Below are positions 24,006-35,885 of a stretch of DNA of 64,000 nucleotides, in pieces. The notes below the pieces were generated by a model that was not told where the DNA came from, made no database searches, and worked only from the letters and a program-made list of their open reading frames with translations. The position numbers and the translations under genes were made by a program. Positions within the stretch are counted from its first letter, which is position 1, and the number at the start of each line of letters is the position of its first letter. The DNA comes from Eleginops maclovinus (lineage: Eukaryota > Chordata > Actinopteri > Perciformes > Eleginopidae), in the NCBI RefSeq assembly GCF_036324505.1, contig NC_086368.1:8579016-8643015 (forward strand). The letters run 5' to 3'.

Positions 24006-25388
24006 TGCTTATTTATGGAAAAGTTTATGACTGACATCAGGCAGTGATATGCATGATATATCAGTCAACTGCTTTCATATTCCCTGCGCTTCACATTTAT
24101 AACATGGCACACATTGTTATCACTCATCACATGACCTCCTATTTACAACCATTTTAAGCAGCTAAACTGCCTGAATTGTATTCATCTGCATCCACAGATC
24201 CATAAACCCGAAATAAATGGTCATCGTAATTTCTTCCCTGATCCCTTCCATGTTACCTGCCTGTCCCTGGCCCCTTTCATGTCTGGAGCTAAGTGTTTTT
24301 CATGTCCTGTGTTCCCCTTGCTTCGTGTTTTCATCAACAACTTTTGAATAAAGCTCGCTTTTTGTTTTTGACCCTTACCTGCTTCCCCTTGATTTACTGC
24401 ACTTGGGTCCTGTTTCCCCAACCCTGAAAAAAACAATATTAGGTATATATAGAGATTAAAACAAAAACAAATTTAAACATGTTTTACTCATACTACTAAT
24501 TTGGCTGTGACTTATACTACTAATTTGGCTAAGATTTATTTTGACATGGCTGCATCATTTAGAAAAATCTGAATAAAGAAATAGGACAATTGAGAAATAA
24601 ATAGACAATAGTTACAAACCTTCAACAAAATACAATTAAATAACAATAATAAACAAAAAAAATAATAATCTAGTTCATTTTTGTATAAAGCCCATGTTCA
24701 CATTATGTGTCTCATTTCATTTTATGGATTTACTATTGAATATTGTTATTGTTATTTTATTATTCTATTCTTTACATCTGTTATGTCTGTTCATCCTGGG
24801 ATAAAGCTATGTAAAAATGGACTAGATTCAAACATGAACAATGAAACAGTGACTGAGACACATTTCTGTCCAACATAATATGTAGGCTACAGATCCACAC
24901 AGAGGCGGAAGTAGCATGGAGTGAGACCTTTCGCCTCTTGTATCTATTCTCCTTTTAACGTTTGTCGACCTCTGGCGGTTTTTATGTGAGGGTCCCACCA
25001 GTAACTAAAGATATCTCACAAGCACTAAACTTTGACAACACGATGAGTGAGTCAACATTAACTGAATTATGGTAAGCTATACGGAGAATTCATTTATTAA
25101 TGCAAGTGTTGCAACGATGTATTTAGGTTTTAAGTGTCCATTTCTTTTCTTTTGCAGTTGCTTTTAAAATGTTGACTGTTTTAATTCAAATACGTTTTGT
25201 CATGCTACCAGGATACTGCAGTAACTTCATATGGAAAGAAAAGTCGAAGTGTTTGTGGGGCACCGATACCAGACGTAACAACGTTTCCTTTCTCCATACA
25301 ATAATAAATGAAACTTATTCAAACGTAGGAGAGATGTCCGTCGTATTTCTTGTTTAGAAGTATTTTACATGTGATTAGCGCGGTACGC
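24006..25388. other. Mostly non-coding; possible short spliced transcript
   Basis: A segment at 24,220-24,425 (ATAAAGCTCGCTTTTTG then CACTTGGGTCCTGTTTCCCC) looks like the end of an old retroelement, family not certain. From 24,903 there is an ETS-type GCGGAAGT, a strong donor (ATG|GTAAGC at 25,072), a matching acceptor (TTTCTTTTGCAG, exon from 25,158) and an AATAAA at 25,313. The joined frame would be only about a dozen codons (start at 25,043), so if it is a gene it is probably non-coding. Confidence 0.25.
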
Positions 25389-25460
25389 GGCTCGTTGGTC
25401 TAGGGGTATGATTCTCGCTTAGGGTGCGAGAGGTCCCGGGTTCAAATCCCGGACGAGCCC
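25389..25460 (+). tRNA. tRNA-Pro (anticodon AGG)
   Basis: 72 bases folding as a full cloverleaf. The acceptor stem GGCTCGT pairs perfectly with ACGAGCC, and the discriminator is C. The anticodon stem is CTCGC/GCGAG with loop TTAGGGT, so the anticodon AGG lies at 25,421-25,423. The T arm has GGTTCAAATCC (B box). An A-box TGGTCTAGGGG is intact and a TTTT terminator follows within 10 bases. CCA is not encoded, as expected for a nuclear eukaryotic gene. It should be functional. Confidence 0.96.
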
Positions 25461-25830
25461 TCAGATTTTAAAAACTTTAATGATAATTAGAAGTTTCTTC
25501 TCTGTTAATGTTATAATGCCTCAGCAACAGGAAGGTACCGTTCAAAATCAGTATGTAATGAGTTTAACATGAATGTATTTATTATTTGCTTCAATGTTTA
25601 TAACTTTTTTACACTAATTTAATGTAGCGGGGTGTTCTCGTTTCTCACACAATTATGAGTTAATGCCTTATGAACAATAACTTGAGTGTAAACCCTCCAG
25701 ATGGACTAACAAGTGCATGAAAAAAACAAGTGATAGGGACTGATATGATCGGCAAAAAATCGTGAGAATTCCCTTCATAGTTGTTTTGTACGTTACCCTG
25801 CCATTTTAACCTGGCTGGTCACTCGCACAT

Positions 25831-25988
25831 TGCGTCACTTCCTCAATTCTGCCAGGCTGTCAACAACCAATTGACTCATCCGGGCACAATTTAAATACCG
25901 CGCGGGATATTCTTTCAGTTGGAGCCAATACTATTTCACAAAATCTGCAACACATTTCAATCGGATAATACGGAGCCGGCTGCTTGAG
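25831..25988 (+). promoter_or_regulatory. Promoter-like cluster with possible first exon
   Basis: Within 70 bases lie an ATF/CREB-like TGCGTCA (25,831), an ETS-type ACTTCC overlapping it, a CCAAT box (25,867), an AP-1 site TGACTCA (25,872) and a TATA-like TTTAAATA (25,890), followed by CCGCGCGGG. Transcription would start near 25,920. A consensus donor GAG|GTAGGT ends a 60-70 base exon at 25,988, and an acceptor-like TTTCTAG lies at 26,041-26,045. I recognise no protein downstream, so the transcript, if real, is either non-coding or the first exon of a gene whose coding exons I did not recognise. Confidence 0.35.
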
Positions 25989-26325
25989 GTAGGTTTAGTT
26001 CGCTATGAAGCTGTGTTAAATACTGCCTATCAAACTAATTTCTAGGTTCCGAATCGATGACACCAGGATTGAACGCTCGGGAGATGCCGGAGAAGGGTTA
26101 ATCCCACCTGTAGAGGCAAGCTGTCATAGTTATTGCCCACACTATTCCTGCATTAAACATCCAATAGTTGTTTAGCCTCTTTTGGTCTCTTTGTAGTCAT
26201 TTGAATCTCCTTTGAACTTATTTTAAATCTCCAGGTAATTTATTTGGTTGAAGTTTGTTTTTTTAATGTTTGACTCATTTTGTAGTGTGTCTACGTTGTC
26301 TCAATATTGTCTTTTATATTTAGAC

Positions 26326-26327
<2 letters not shown>

Positions 26328-26419
<92 letters not shown>
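26328..26419. repeat. (TG)n microsatellite
   Basis: About 92 bases of uninterrupted TG units. Confidence 0.95.
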
Positions 26420-26421
<2 letters not shown>

Positions 26422-26626
26422 AATCAGCACCACCTTTACCAGCTAAAGCCATAAAATCCCCTTTAAACCCCTTATCGTAACAATAAAGATAGTAATGTGA
26501 TATATTTAACATACTAATGAAACACTAAGTGAAGGGGTCATTATTGTAATGTAAATACTTGTTGATGCCTTTGGTTTATTTGGCTGTAGTTGTACTTCTG
26601 CCCAGTTTGCATGTTCCACTCAATAC

Positions 26627-26640
26627 CCACCAGAGGGCAC
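26627..26640 (+). promoter_or_regulatory. Perfect CTCF core motif
   Basis: CCACCAGAGGGCAC satisfies all 14 positions of the CTCF core consensus CCASYAGRKGGCRS. It lies between the promoter-like cluster and the transposon-rich half of the window. Occupancy is not shown by sequence. Confidence 0.4.
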
Positions 26641-29311
26641 AGTTTACTAAACCATTTTTTATACTGGGCAAAACTTCAATGCATATGTCCTCTGCATATG
26701 ATCTCATGCAAATGTGTTTCTATTTAAAACAACAGCTATGTTAGATGCCTCCATGAAACTGGAAGCATCTTACACAGACTCACCTAAACAACAAGACTCT
26801 ATAGATGAAAAGGTCCTCTTTATATGGAGCGTAAACAACGTATCGGGTAAAAAAATATATGTTGCTGATTTATCAGTGTCCGTTTTATTTTAGGTGGCAC
26901 CTATCTAATTTCGTTAACCATTTTCTGGCTCTCTTTTTGTACTGGGGAAAAAAAAGTCATAAACCTTGATAAGGTACAGCTTGACATTACATACTTGCAT
27001 AGTTCCTGGGAACCCTGCCGACCTTCCAAAGAAGTCCTTAGTGAGTGAGATTCCCTTGGGAGAATGTCTTAAGTTATTTAATGTTATCTTCACCTAATGA
27101 GGAGTGTTTTTATTGTCACAGCTTCTGTGATAAGGAATACCCTCACTGATTCAGCTTTTTTTCTATTTATCCTGGTCGGGGCCCAGCTGCTGGAGATAAT
27201 CCCAGCATGCACTTAGAGAGGAGCATGTTGTCAGTCGGTATGTTTGAGCAAACAAACAGATGATCCCATATACATCAAAGATCAATGTCTCAGTGTTACC
27301 TAACTTGCACGTCTGTGGACTTTTGGAGAACATGCAAGGCCCACACAGGAAGTCCCAGTAGGTCAGGTCCATGGCAACGGGTTTTTTGTGGTCAAGCAAT
27401 AAGTGAAACCAAGTAAAAACATGTGTGTATTGACTTTGAAGTATTTTGGGTTTACACAGCCCTTAAACTCAGCACTCCTCACCTTCCTTATTGACTTTGA
27501 AGTACTTGCATTGATTGAGTAATGTTTATTTGTGTGCCTGGCCCAAGCTTTAAGCAATAAACTGTCACTGTTTTGTAACCAATGCATCAAACAAAACTTG
27601 TGGCTTTGGGTCACATCAGATGTGTCAACGTCCTACACATTCCTCAATCTTTCAACTGTATCATAAGCTCCACCAGGCTACAGGAACTAACACTATATGT
27701 GGATATTGAATTCTCTGTAGAGGTTGCCCTCCTTAGTAACTGTTATTTCCTCATACTTTAAGTTAACAGTGATAATGGTGGAACATTTTACCACTCAAAA
27801 TTCTTTGGTACTTTTGTAAAAGTGGTCCCTTGATTTCTGACCTAAGTAAATAAAGTGTATTTCCAGCAACTTTTTATTATCCACTTATGTGATGATTACT
27901 TTTTTTTTTACTAATTGATTGGTTTATGAAATATCACTTAAAAGTGCTCATCAGGATTTCTTAAAGCCCAATGTGATGTATTCCATTTTTTTTTTAAAGT
28001 TTTGTACAAAAAACAAATGCATTCTTTTTTGTTGGCCATGTGACATGAAAACTGTTGTGTGTATAAATATTTGTGTTTTTATATTTGCATCGTTTTTGAG
28101 TGCAAGCGTACCTGTCACCAATGTAAAATACTTTAGAAGACTAACCAATGTGATTATTGCAATGCTATGTGGTGCAATGTTGGCAGGTTGTATGAACTTT
28201 CAAAGATCCAATTTTGTTGGGAAATATTAAATGGGAACAGTTTTACCACAAACTAATATCATTGGGTAGGAAAATGTACCTTGCCCTTGGAAGGCATTGA
28301 CAGTAGCAGACAAGGTTAATAATTGCTTCTAACTTTAGGGCCGATTTAATCCATTCCTTATAGTTTTGCTTCCATTTTTTGGTTTTGCAAAGACTCAAAC
28401 ACAGACACCACCCATGTTCATAATAGAGCCCCATGCAAGACTGGTCCAAGGTGAATCCAAAGTGACAGGCCTGGTCAGTGTCCTCCATATCTTGACAAAC
28501 CCATCCCCCCCCCCCCTGCACTCATTGGGGTCATGGATGAATTATCTTGACAGGCTTCATTTCAAGTAGGTTGTTCAATGGATGATAGACGATAATCTCT
28601 TTCACAAGGATATCAAAATAAACCTGAACCTGAGCGGTTGAATGAACCCCTCACTCGGCTCTCATTGATTTCTGTTTGGAATTACAAACTGGAGAACAAA
28701 CCTGATGGCTGTTCTGGAAATATCAGATTTGGTGTTTATATTATATGGGCCGTGCAATCGCTCACTCATCTTCCACCTGAATGTTGCCTAAGACTCTGAC
28801 TTAACCAGGCTGTAAACTTAAGTGTGACCTTTGTCTATATGTGGCTGTTTACATATCACGTATATAACGTATTTCACAATACCCGTTAACTATGTTGGTT
28901 TTTGTCTAGCGATAGACCAGCAACCACACTTTATTTTCCATTTGCCTAAATCAGAAACCAGAAGATTGTCAGTTAACAGAGTTAAATTTCTGTTTATTCT
29001 AAACTTTCCATATGGTATATTATTGCCATGAAACTTTTTAGGGTGTAAGGGTTTGGGGTGATCTCTGGCACAGTATAAGATAATGTCTCCTACAGCAAGA
29101 ATCTGGTTAAAACCCTCAGTATTCCAAGGGAAAAGTTTGATGTAATTGCACCAGTTTCCAGAGAACTCAGCTTTTTATTGTATAAATGAGCAATGAGGTG
29201 TTTGAATTATTTCGTCAGTGTTAATGGCATCCACTTAACATGTCTAAACAGTAGAAACTGTAAATCAATTTGAAATTATTGTTATAAGCTGCAGCCTCCA
29301 GCTCAATGTTA
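26641..29311. other. No gene recognised
   Basis: AT-rich non-coding sequence. A short direct duplication of ATTGACTTTGAAGTA occurs at about 27,428 and 27,490. No protein family motif or RNA gene seen. Confidence 0.35.
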
Positions 29312-29480
29312 ACAGGGCTGCAACTGATAAACATTTTCCTTTGTAGATCAATCAGATGATTATTTTCTCCACAAATTGATTGAACATTTGGTCTATAAGC
29401 ATGAGAAAACAGTTAAAATCCATGTGAATGCAAATAAAAAAACGTTTTAGAACTCAAGGCAACATCATGTATTATTAATG
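29312..29480. repeat. Common fish dispersed repeat (GGGCTGCAACTGAT type)
   Basis: Contains GGGCTGCAACTGATAAACAT, ATCAGATGATTATTTTCTCC, ATTTGGTCTATAA and AAAACAGTTAAAATCCATGT in the order of an abundant teleost repeat. No boundaries or coding sequence visible. Confidence 0.5.
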
Positions 29481-30454
29481 GTTCCATATTTGTTTTTTTT
29501 GTGCTCATCAGCGGTAACCCAGTAAAAATGCCTGTTAAGGTTCAATGTTGCTCAACCTACAAAGTAAATATGTAGCTTTGGGTAATTCAACTGAAAAGAT
29601 AACATGTTAAAGTTACAAAATCTAACCCTATATTTATACATAATTTATTTACTTGAGTTGTTGCTCTGTAAAAATATGAACTATAATTACACTGTCAACT
29701 GTAAATCAATATTCACTTCCAAAAAGTAAGTGATATGTTAGACATGGATAAAAATCTAAAATGTAAACATTTAATAAATATTAAATCAGTGCCACCTTCC
29801 CTGAATCTCCACCTGTTTTTAAAGATTTAACCAAAGTAAGTTTTGCAGCAGAGGATGTTTGCGTCCTGAATAATAATTGGAGCTGTCTGACAAATGATGC
29901 TATCAGATCCATCCAGTCATGTTGGAAATGCTAACTGACATAAAGGTTGTTTATTGCTCGATCTGCAGGAAATCCTAAAAAAGAAACTTCCTCCACAGTG
30001 TTCTACAGAGATCTCTTCTTGTTTTAATGGGACTCTAAAGGATTACAAATATTGACTTTTAATGTCTGATTAAATCTAAGGAAAAAGGATCGTAGTTTAC
30101 AGGAACACCTTGTTTCTACGATTATCTGTGAATTAATAATATGCAAAATAACCAACCTGTAATAAATTAAACGGATAAAAACAGTGATGTTGTTCCCTGT
30201 TTTAATAAAAAGAAATATGCAGGCCAACACGTACTGCCTCCTCCTTGCATTGGATAATGATTACATTCTTCTTGAAGTAAATAATTAGACGAAGTTTCTA
30301 AATAAATTGTCCGGTGAACTGGCCTGTCAGATAAACAAACATCACCCTGTCAATGTTTGGCATGAGATACCTTCAAACTTTTGTTTCCTCTGGCTGGTTG
30401 AGAGACATCCTGTGAACATAACCAAAGAAAAGTAAACATAAGTATTTGAAACGG

Positions 30455-30462
30455 CAAACAAT
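30455..30462. repeat. 8-bp target-site duplication, left copy
   Basis: CAAACAAT immediately before the CAGGGGCG terminus of the hAT element. Identical to 38,266-38,273. Confidence 0.85.
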
Positions 30463-30779
30463 CAGGGGCGTGTCTACGGGTGGGCTGGGGTGGGCTGGGG
30501 TGGGCCCCACCCGTGGGCCCCACCCAGAGATAAGCCTTGCCCACCCAGGGGAATCATCTGCCCAGCCAATGAAAACTCTGAAAAAAATAGACCATCAACA
30601 TTATCAAACACTATTATAAAGTCTTGCCCAGAGAGAATAAGAAAAAATAAATTAATAATAATAATAAAAGCAGAGAGTGCAGTGATCAAACAACTCAAAG
30701 AAACGCACCCAAGTCACCATGTCCAAAAAGGGAAGGAAAAAAAAATGAATAAAAAATAAGACTCTACAAAATTATCTAT

Positions 30780-33068
30780 GGTACATCGAAAGTGTGGTGT
30801 TCCTTGATGTAATTTAGAAAAGGACCCCATGTTTTATAAAATCTGGACGCTGAGCCCCTTATGACACACCTTATGTTCTCCATCTTAATGAAATACAAGA
30901 TGTCTCTTAACCATACAGAATGAGACAGAGAAGAGGGGGGTTTCTACTTCAATAGAACCAACCGTCTGGCTAAAAGGGTTGTAAAGGCTATTACATCTGC
31001 CTTATAGCGCGGTAGTACCAAATCAGTGGGGGTGACCCCAAATAAAGCTTTTAGGGCTGTCGGCTCAATTGGAATGTCGATACTATTTGAAATAGTTTCA
31101 AAAATTTCAGACCAAAATCCATGTAAGGAAGGGCACAACCAAAACATGTGGCTATGTGTGGCCGGGGCCTGATGGCATCTGTCACAGGTGGGATCAATGT
31201 TACCATAAATCTTGGAAAGTCTAACTTTGGTTAAATGTGTGCGATGGACAATTTTGCATTGGTTCAGCCCATGTCTGGAAGAAATTGACGAGGAATGAAT
31301 CCGGTGTAGAATTACATCCCATAGCTCCTCAGTAATCTCCTGAGCCAGGTCCTCCTCCCATCGGTGCTTAGTGTTTTGTAGAGAGTTAGGGCATAGTGAA
31401 GAAATCAACAAATACATAACAGAAATCATTCCCTTAGTACAAGGTACAGGCTTCAAAAAAGAGTCAATGGGGACAGAGTCCGGGAGATTGGGAAACTGTG
31501 GACTTATATTACGGACAAAATTGCGGACTTGCAGGTATCTAAAAAAGTGTGGTCTTAAAAGTGAGTACTTTTCAGATAATTGTTCAAATGATGCAAATAT
31601 ATTTCCTATATATAGCTCTTTGAAGGTTCTGATACCAAGTGTGGACCAGGAGGAGAAAGCCCTATCCATTACAGATAGAGGGAAAACGGGGTTGGCTGCA
31701 ATCGGAGCCAGTAGAGAAAAAGTTGTAAGCCAAAGTGTCGTAAACTGGTTCCAAACCCTGAGTGTTGATTTAACAATGACATTTTTAGAGTAGGGGGAAA
31801 AAGAAAAGTTTAAAGGAGCATGTGGAAGTGCTGCCAAGGAAGTAGGACTAGAAGAGGAGGCCTGTAAGGCCAACCATGCAGGAGGAGATGGGGAGTTCTC
31901 CAACCGAGCCCATTGTTGCAGTATCCTGATATTGGCTGCCCAATAATAAAATGTAAAATTTGGTAGAGCAAGGCCTCCCAGAGATTTGGGGCTTTGTAAT
32001 ATAAGCCTGCTAAGCCTAGGGACTTTACCATTCCAGATGAATTCAGTCAACAAATGATCAATTTTATGAAAAAATGACTGCGTAAGGAAAATGGGTAGAG
32101 ACTGAAAGAGGTATGAGAATTTGGGCAAGGAGTTCATTTTAACCAAATTGACTCATGCCGACAAGGAAAAGTTCAGTAATGACCAGCGTGCAAAGTCGTT
32201 CTGTAGTTTTGTCAATAAAGGGGTGAAATTTACTTTAAATAAGTCTGCAAATGTATCCGGGAAGCGAATGCCAAGATACGTGAAGCCACATGTACTAATT
32301 TTAAAAGGTAGAGCCTGCATGGGATAGTTACGGGCTTCTGAGTTCAAAGGGAATAGCTCACTTTTGTCCAAATTAAGTTTATACCCTGATATTTTACCAA
32401 ACAGGCTAAAAATGTCAAGGGCAGCTGGGATAGAGACAGAGAGATTAGAAACATACAATAACAAATCATCAGCATAAAGGGAGGTATTCTGCTCAACTCC
32501 AAATCGCTTAATGCCTGTTATGAGGGCTTGTTCTAAGGGCAATGGTTCAATTGCAATTGCGAATAGCAATGGACTCAGATTGCAGCCTTGCCTAGTAGAG
32601 CGAGCGAGAAAAAAATAGTCAGTCAGGTGTTATTGGTCCTAACTGAGGCTGTGGGGGAGGTATAGAGAGGTCTAACCCAGCTAATAAAAGTGTCACCTAG
32701 GCCACATTTCTCCAAGCTGCAAAAAAGGTAGTCCCACTCGACGCGGTCAAAGGCCTTTTCCACATCAAGCAAAATCACAGCCTCCGACAGTGATAAAGTG
32801 GAGGGGTTGTACATGACATTAATAAGCCTCCTAGTGTTGAAGAATGAATATCTGTTCTGTAGAAAGCCGGTCTGGTCAGGGCAGATAATAGAGGTTTAGA
32901 CAGATTCTAGGCGCATAGCTAGTAATTTGGAGAGAACTTTCAAATCCACTGATAGTAAAGTTATAGGGAGGTAGCTTCCGCAGGAGAGAGGGTCCCCTGT
33001 TTTTTTTTGTAATTGCTATTTTTGAGCGTTCATAGTTCTCTATGCACTGCTTTCCTATTGGCCAATTC
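30780..33068 (-). pseudogene. L1/Tx1-like LINE ORF2 fragment nested in the hAT element
   Basis: Minus-strand frames give consecutive parts of an L1-type ORF2. L-L-D-V-E-K-A-F-D-R-V-E-W-D-Y-L lies near 32.77 kb. The catalytic S-L-Y-A-D-D-L-L-L-Y block is near 32.47 kb (intact double aspartate), and S-G-Y-K-L-N-L-D-K-S-E is near 32.37 kb. A long C-terminal region (32,146-30,944) ends in a cysteine/histidine cluster C-D-R-C-H-Q-A-P-A-T-H-S-H. Lesions: a frameshift near 32,620 and an in-frame TGA at 32,153-32,155, probably from a CGA codon. The copy is 5'-truncated near 33,068, so ORF1 and the endonuclease are absent. No clear poly(A) tail marks its 3' end. Confidence 0.8.
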
Positions 33069-33393
33069 AAAGGTGTGGGTGTGCTTAGTCAGTGCTCCTT
33101 CTTTCAATATCGCCATTCGCTAAACCATACACTTCTTTATACATGAGGTACAGAACCTGTTTGTTGCTAGCAACTCTTCGCAATCAATATGCCTTATAAC
33201 TTTGATTCTTGATCATTCTTTACTCTTATTATAAATTATATTCATAGCCTTGTAGATTTTAGGTTTTTTTTAGGTTGCTCACTTGGTGGTTTATTGATAG
33301 CCATGTAGCTTGCCTGATTTGTTGCTACTCACTGGTAACTTGTTTAGCTAGCTAGGTGGGCTACATTTTCCAGTTCGTTAAAAAACAGGCACC

Positions 33394-35621
33394 CACAACC
33401 ATGCTGCCTCCACTGTTGAGCCCAGCAGCACATCTACCAACACCAAGCAGAGCGTTACTGCCTTGGAGTTAGCAAACATCCGTCCTCCACAAAACCAGGA
33501 CACACCATCATCCAGCTCTGCCTTGTCCGCTCCTGACTTAATTATGGATAGCCCATCCCAGCCCCTTTTTAAGTAGTTATCCCAAGCACCCATTTGGACA
33601 AACAGTGAGAAGCTTTAGTGCAGGCTGCTACCAGTCTCGGCCATGGTTAGAGTATTCAGTCTCGCGTGATGCCTGCTTTTGCTTTGCTTGTCGCAAATTT
33701 GGTGTTTCCAATTCAGAAAGAGAGGAGATATTCACAAAACGTGGATACACTAATTGGAAGAGAGCCCTAGAACGAGACATTGGTTTTCTTAAACATGCTT
33801 CTAGTATTCCTCACGTTAGAGTGATGTCTGCATGGCAGGAATACCAGCGTCGCTCAGAGACGGGTGAAAGTATCGTGCAGCTACTAGAACAAACACAGTT
33901 AGAAAAGAACATATACTATGTTAGAAGCATTGGAGAAGTCATTCAGTTTCTCACTGTAAATGAGCTAGCTCTCCGTGGGCATAGTCAGGGGGATGTGGAT
34001 GAGGGAGTTCTTTTAATTAGGCTGTTTGATTACACTATTCAAAAAGATCCAAAACTCGCAGAAATTGCAAAATGCATCCCCGAAAATGCCAAATACACTT
34101 CAAATCTCATTCAAAACGAAATCATTGAAACCCTAGCCAAAATGGTTTTGAAAAATATCAGGGCCAAATATGACGAATCTGACTCTCCTGGACTTTGCAT
34201 TAAAAGTGATGGCACCAGGGATCGCTGCAACATTGAGCATTTCTCAATAATAATAAGATTTGTCTGCAACGCCATCCCAGAAAAACATTTAATTGGCTTG
34301 ATTGAATTGGGACAGCTTAATGCTGAATATGTGTGCAACCAAATTCTCTCTCATCTCTCTGACCTGGGATACAATGCTGAGGATTTAGTGTCTCAATGTT
34401 ATGATGGTGCTTCAGTGATGTCTGGGGTGAGGGGTGGTGTGCAGGCTTTGCTGCAACAAAAAGTAGGTAAGGACATTCCATATGCACACTGCTACAACCC
34501 TCAACTCCACTTGGCAGTGGAAGATGCGATGCAATCAGAACGTCTTGCAAAAAAGTTCTTTGAATTGGCCAATTCGTTGAATACATTCTGTCACAGACAT
34601 TATGTTGCAAACAGGTTCAATACTCCCACACTCAAAAGGCTACTACAGATTCGGTGGACTAGTCATCATGATGTCACCAAGTCCATAGTTGACAATGAGG
34701 AAAGTGTCATAAGTAGTTTGCCTGAGGTAGCAGAGGACGACAGTGCTCCTTTTGATCTTAGTACAGAGGCGTGTGGTCTTTTGGCACAGCTAAACAGACA
34801 GAACTTCTTTGACATTGGCAAATTTCTCCTCCATGTGCTTGGTGCGCTGAGGCCAGCCAATTCAATTCTGCAGTCACAAACAGTGGATTTGTGCACTGCA
34901 GGGGAGGTGGTGACCGCTTCCCTGGGGACATTGAAGGAGATGAGATGTGACTCGTTCTGGGAGGAGCATTTCTCTGAATGTGGAAATGCCAATCCTCCTA
35001 ACAGGAAAAGGACAGTGGCAATAGTGTTGTCTTGTCAACTATTGGGCATGGTGACTCTGATGGCCAAACCAGCACTCCAAATCAGTCTTTTAAAAGAGCT
35101 ATGTTGAGCATTCTTGATAGAGCTATTGTGGAGATGGAGACAAGATTCTCTCAAAGAAATTTTGAATTAATGAGGGCCACATCATTTCTCCTGGCAAAAT
35201 CAGCATCTTTTCTTGACCACTCTCTCCTGAAGCCACTTCAGGTGCTTGCAGGCACAGACCAAAATAGTATGAGCTTGCACAATGAAATTGCTGTGGCGAA
35301 AGTAATGTTGCTCAATAAACTGTCCACTGATGTGATGCAGACCTTTCTGCAGTATGCAAATGCATTCAGGAGTACAAAGAGACCTTCCCGATATGGCATA
35401 GGCTTTATGTCACAGCACTAGTCATTGGTGTGTCATCAGCTGCATGTGAAAGCTCTTTTTCTACCTTGTCTCGCATTCTCACCCCACTCCGCCGATCAAT
35501 GCTGCATTCAACGAAAAAAGATTTAGTCATTTTGGCACACGAGAAAACCATCCCTAAAAATCCAGACATGAATCAGTTTGTTTCAGAATTTGCCAAGGCT
35601 AACTGCAGACTGGTCCTGTAA
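33394..35621 (+). pseudogene. hAT transposase (TTF-zinc-finger / DUF4371 type), broken by frameshifts
   Basis: Encoded by the surrounding hAT element. The main open frame (33,605-35,107) begins with a TTF-type zinc finger region: P-W-L-E-Y-S-V-S-R-D-A-C-F-C-F-A-C-R-K-F. It continues through the DUF4371-like core, with Q-C-Y-D-G-A-S-V-M-S-G-V carrying the second catalytic aspartate. The C-terminal dimerisation part, S-S-A-A-C-E-S-S-F-S-T-L, with the catalytic glutamate, is at about 35,430-35,490. At least three frame changes break it: near 33,570 (N-terminal part ending S-Q-P-L-F-K in another frame), near 35,000-35,040, and near 35,367. The usual first catalytic block is altered (K-S-D-G-T-R-D). 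No functional protein is expected. Related host-domesticated proteins exist (ZMYM1-like), but the lesions argue against domestication here. Confidence 0.85.
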
Positions 35622-35885
35622 TTAGTTTCTATATCCTGGGAACTGGCATCCTAGCTTCCCATAGAAATGGTACTGAATTGAGCTATATTGCTGTTCTAGC
35701 TTCCCCATAGTCAACATACTGTATGTTATACGTGGTGATCCGAGCTTACTTACTTACTTACTTACATTTACAACATTATCTTAAAGCTGAACACAGCATT
35801 CAGCAAGTAGCCTGTGTGGTTTAATTGCACTCAGTATGCAAACAGAACATCTTTATACAGTCTCCATTCTAGCCTACTCACCTTT

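Noticed and set aside
25169..25357. Open frame of 62 codons beside the putative short transcript
   Set aside because: Its start is internal to the second exon and it runs past the AATAAA; no protein similarity recognised.
31371..31793. Plus-strand open frame of 140 codons inside the nested L1-like element
   Set aside because: Antisense shadow of the LINE ORF2 on the minus strand.
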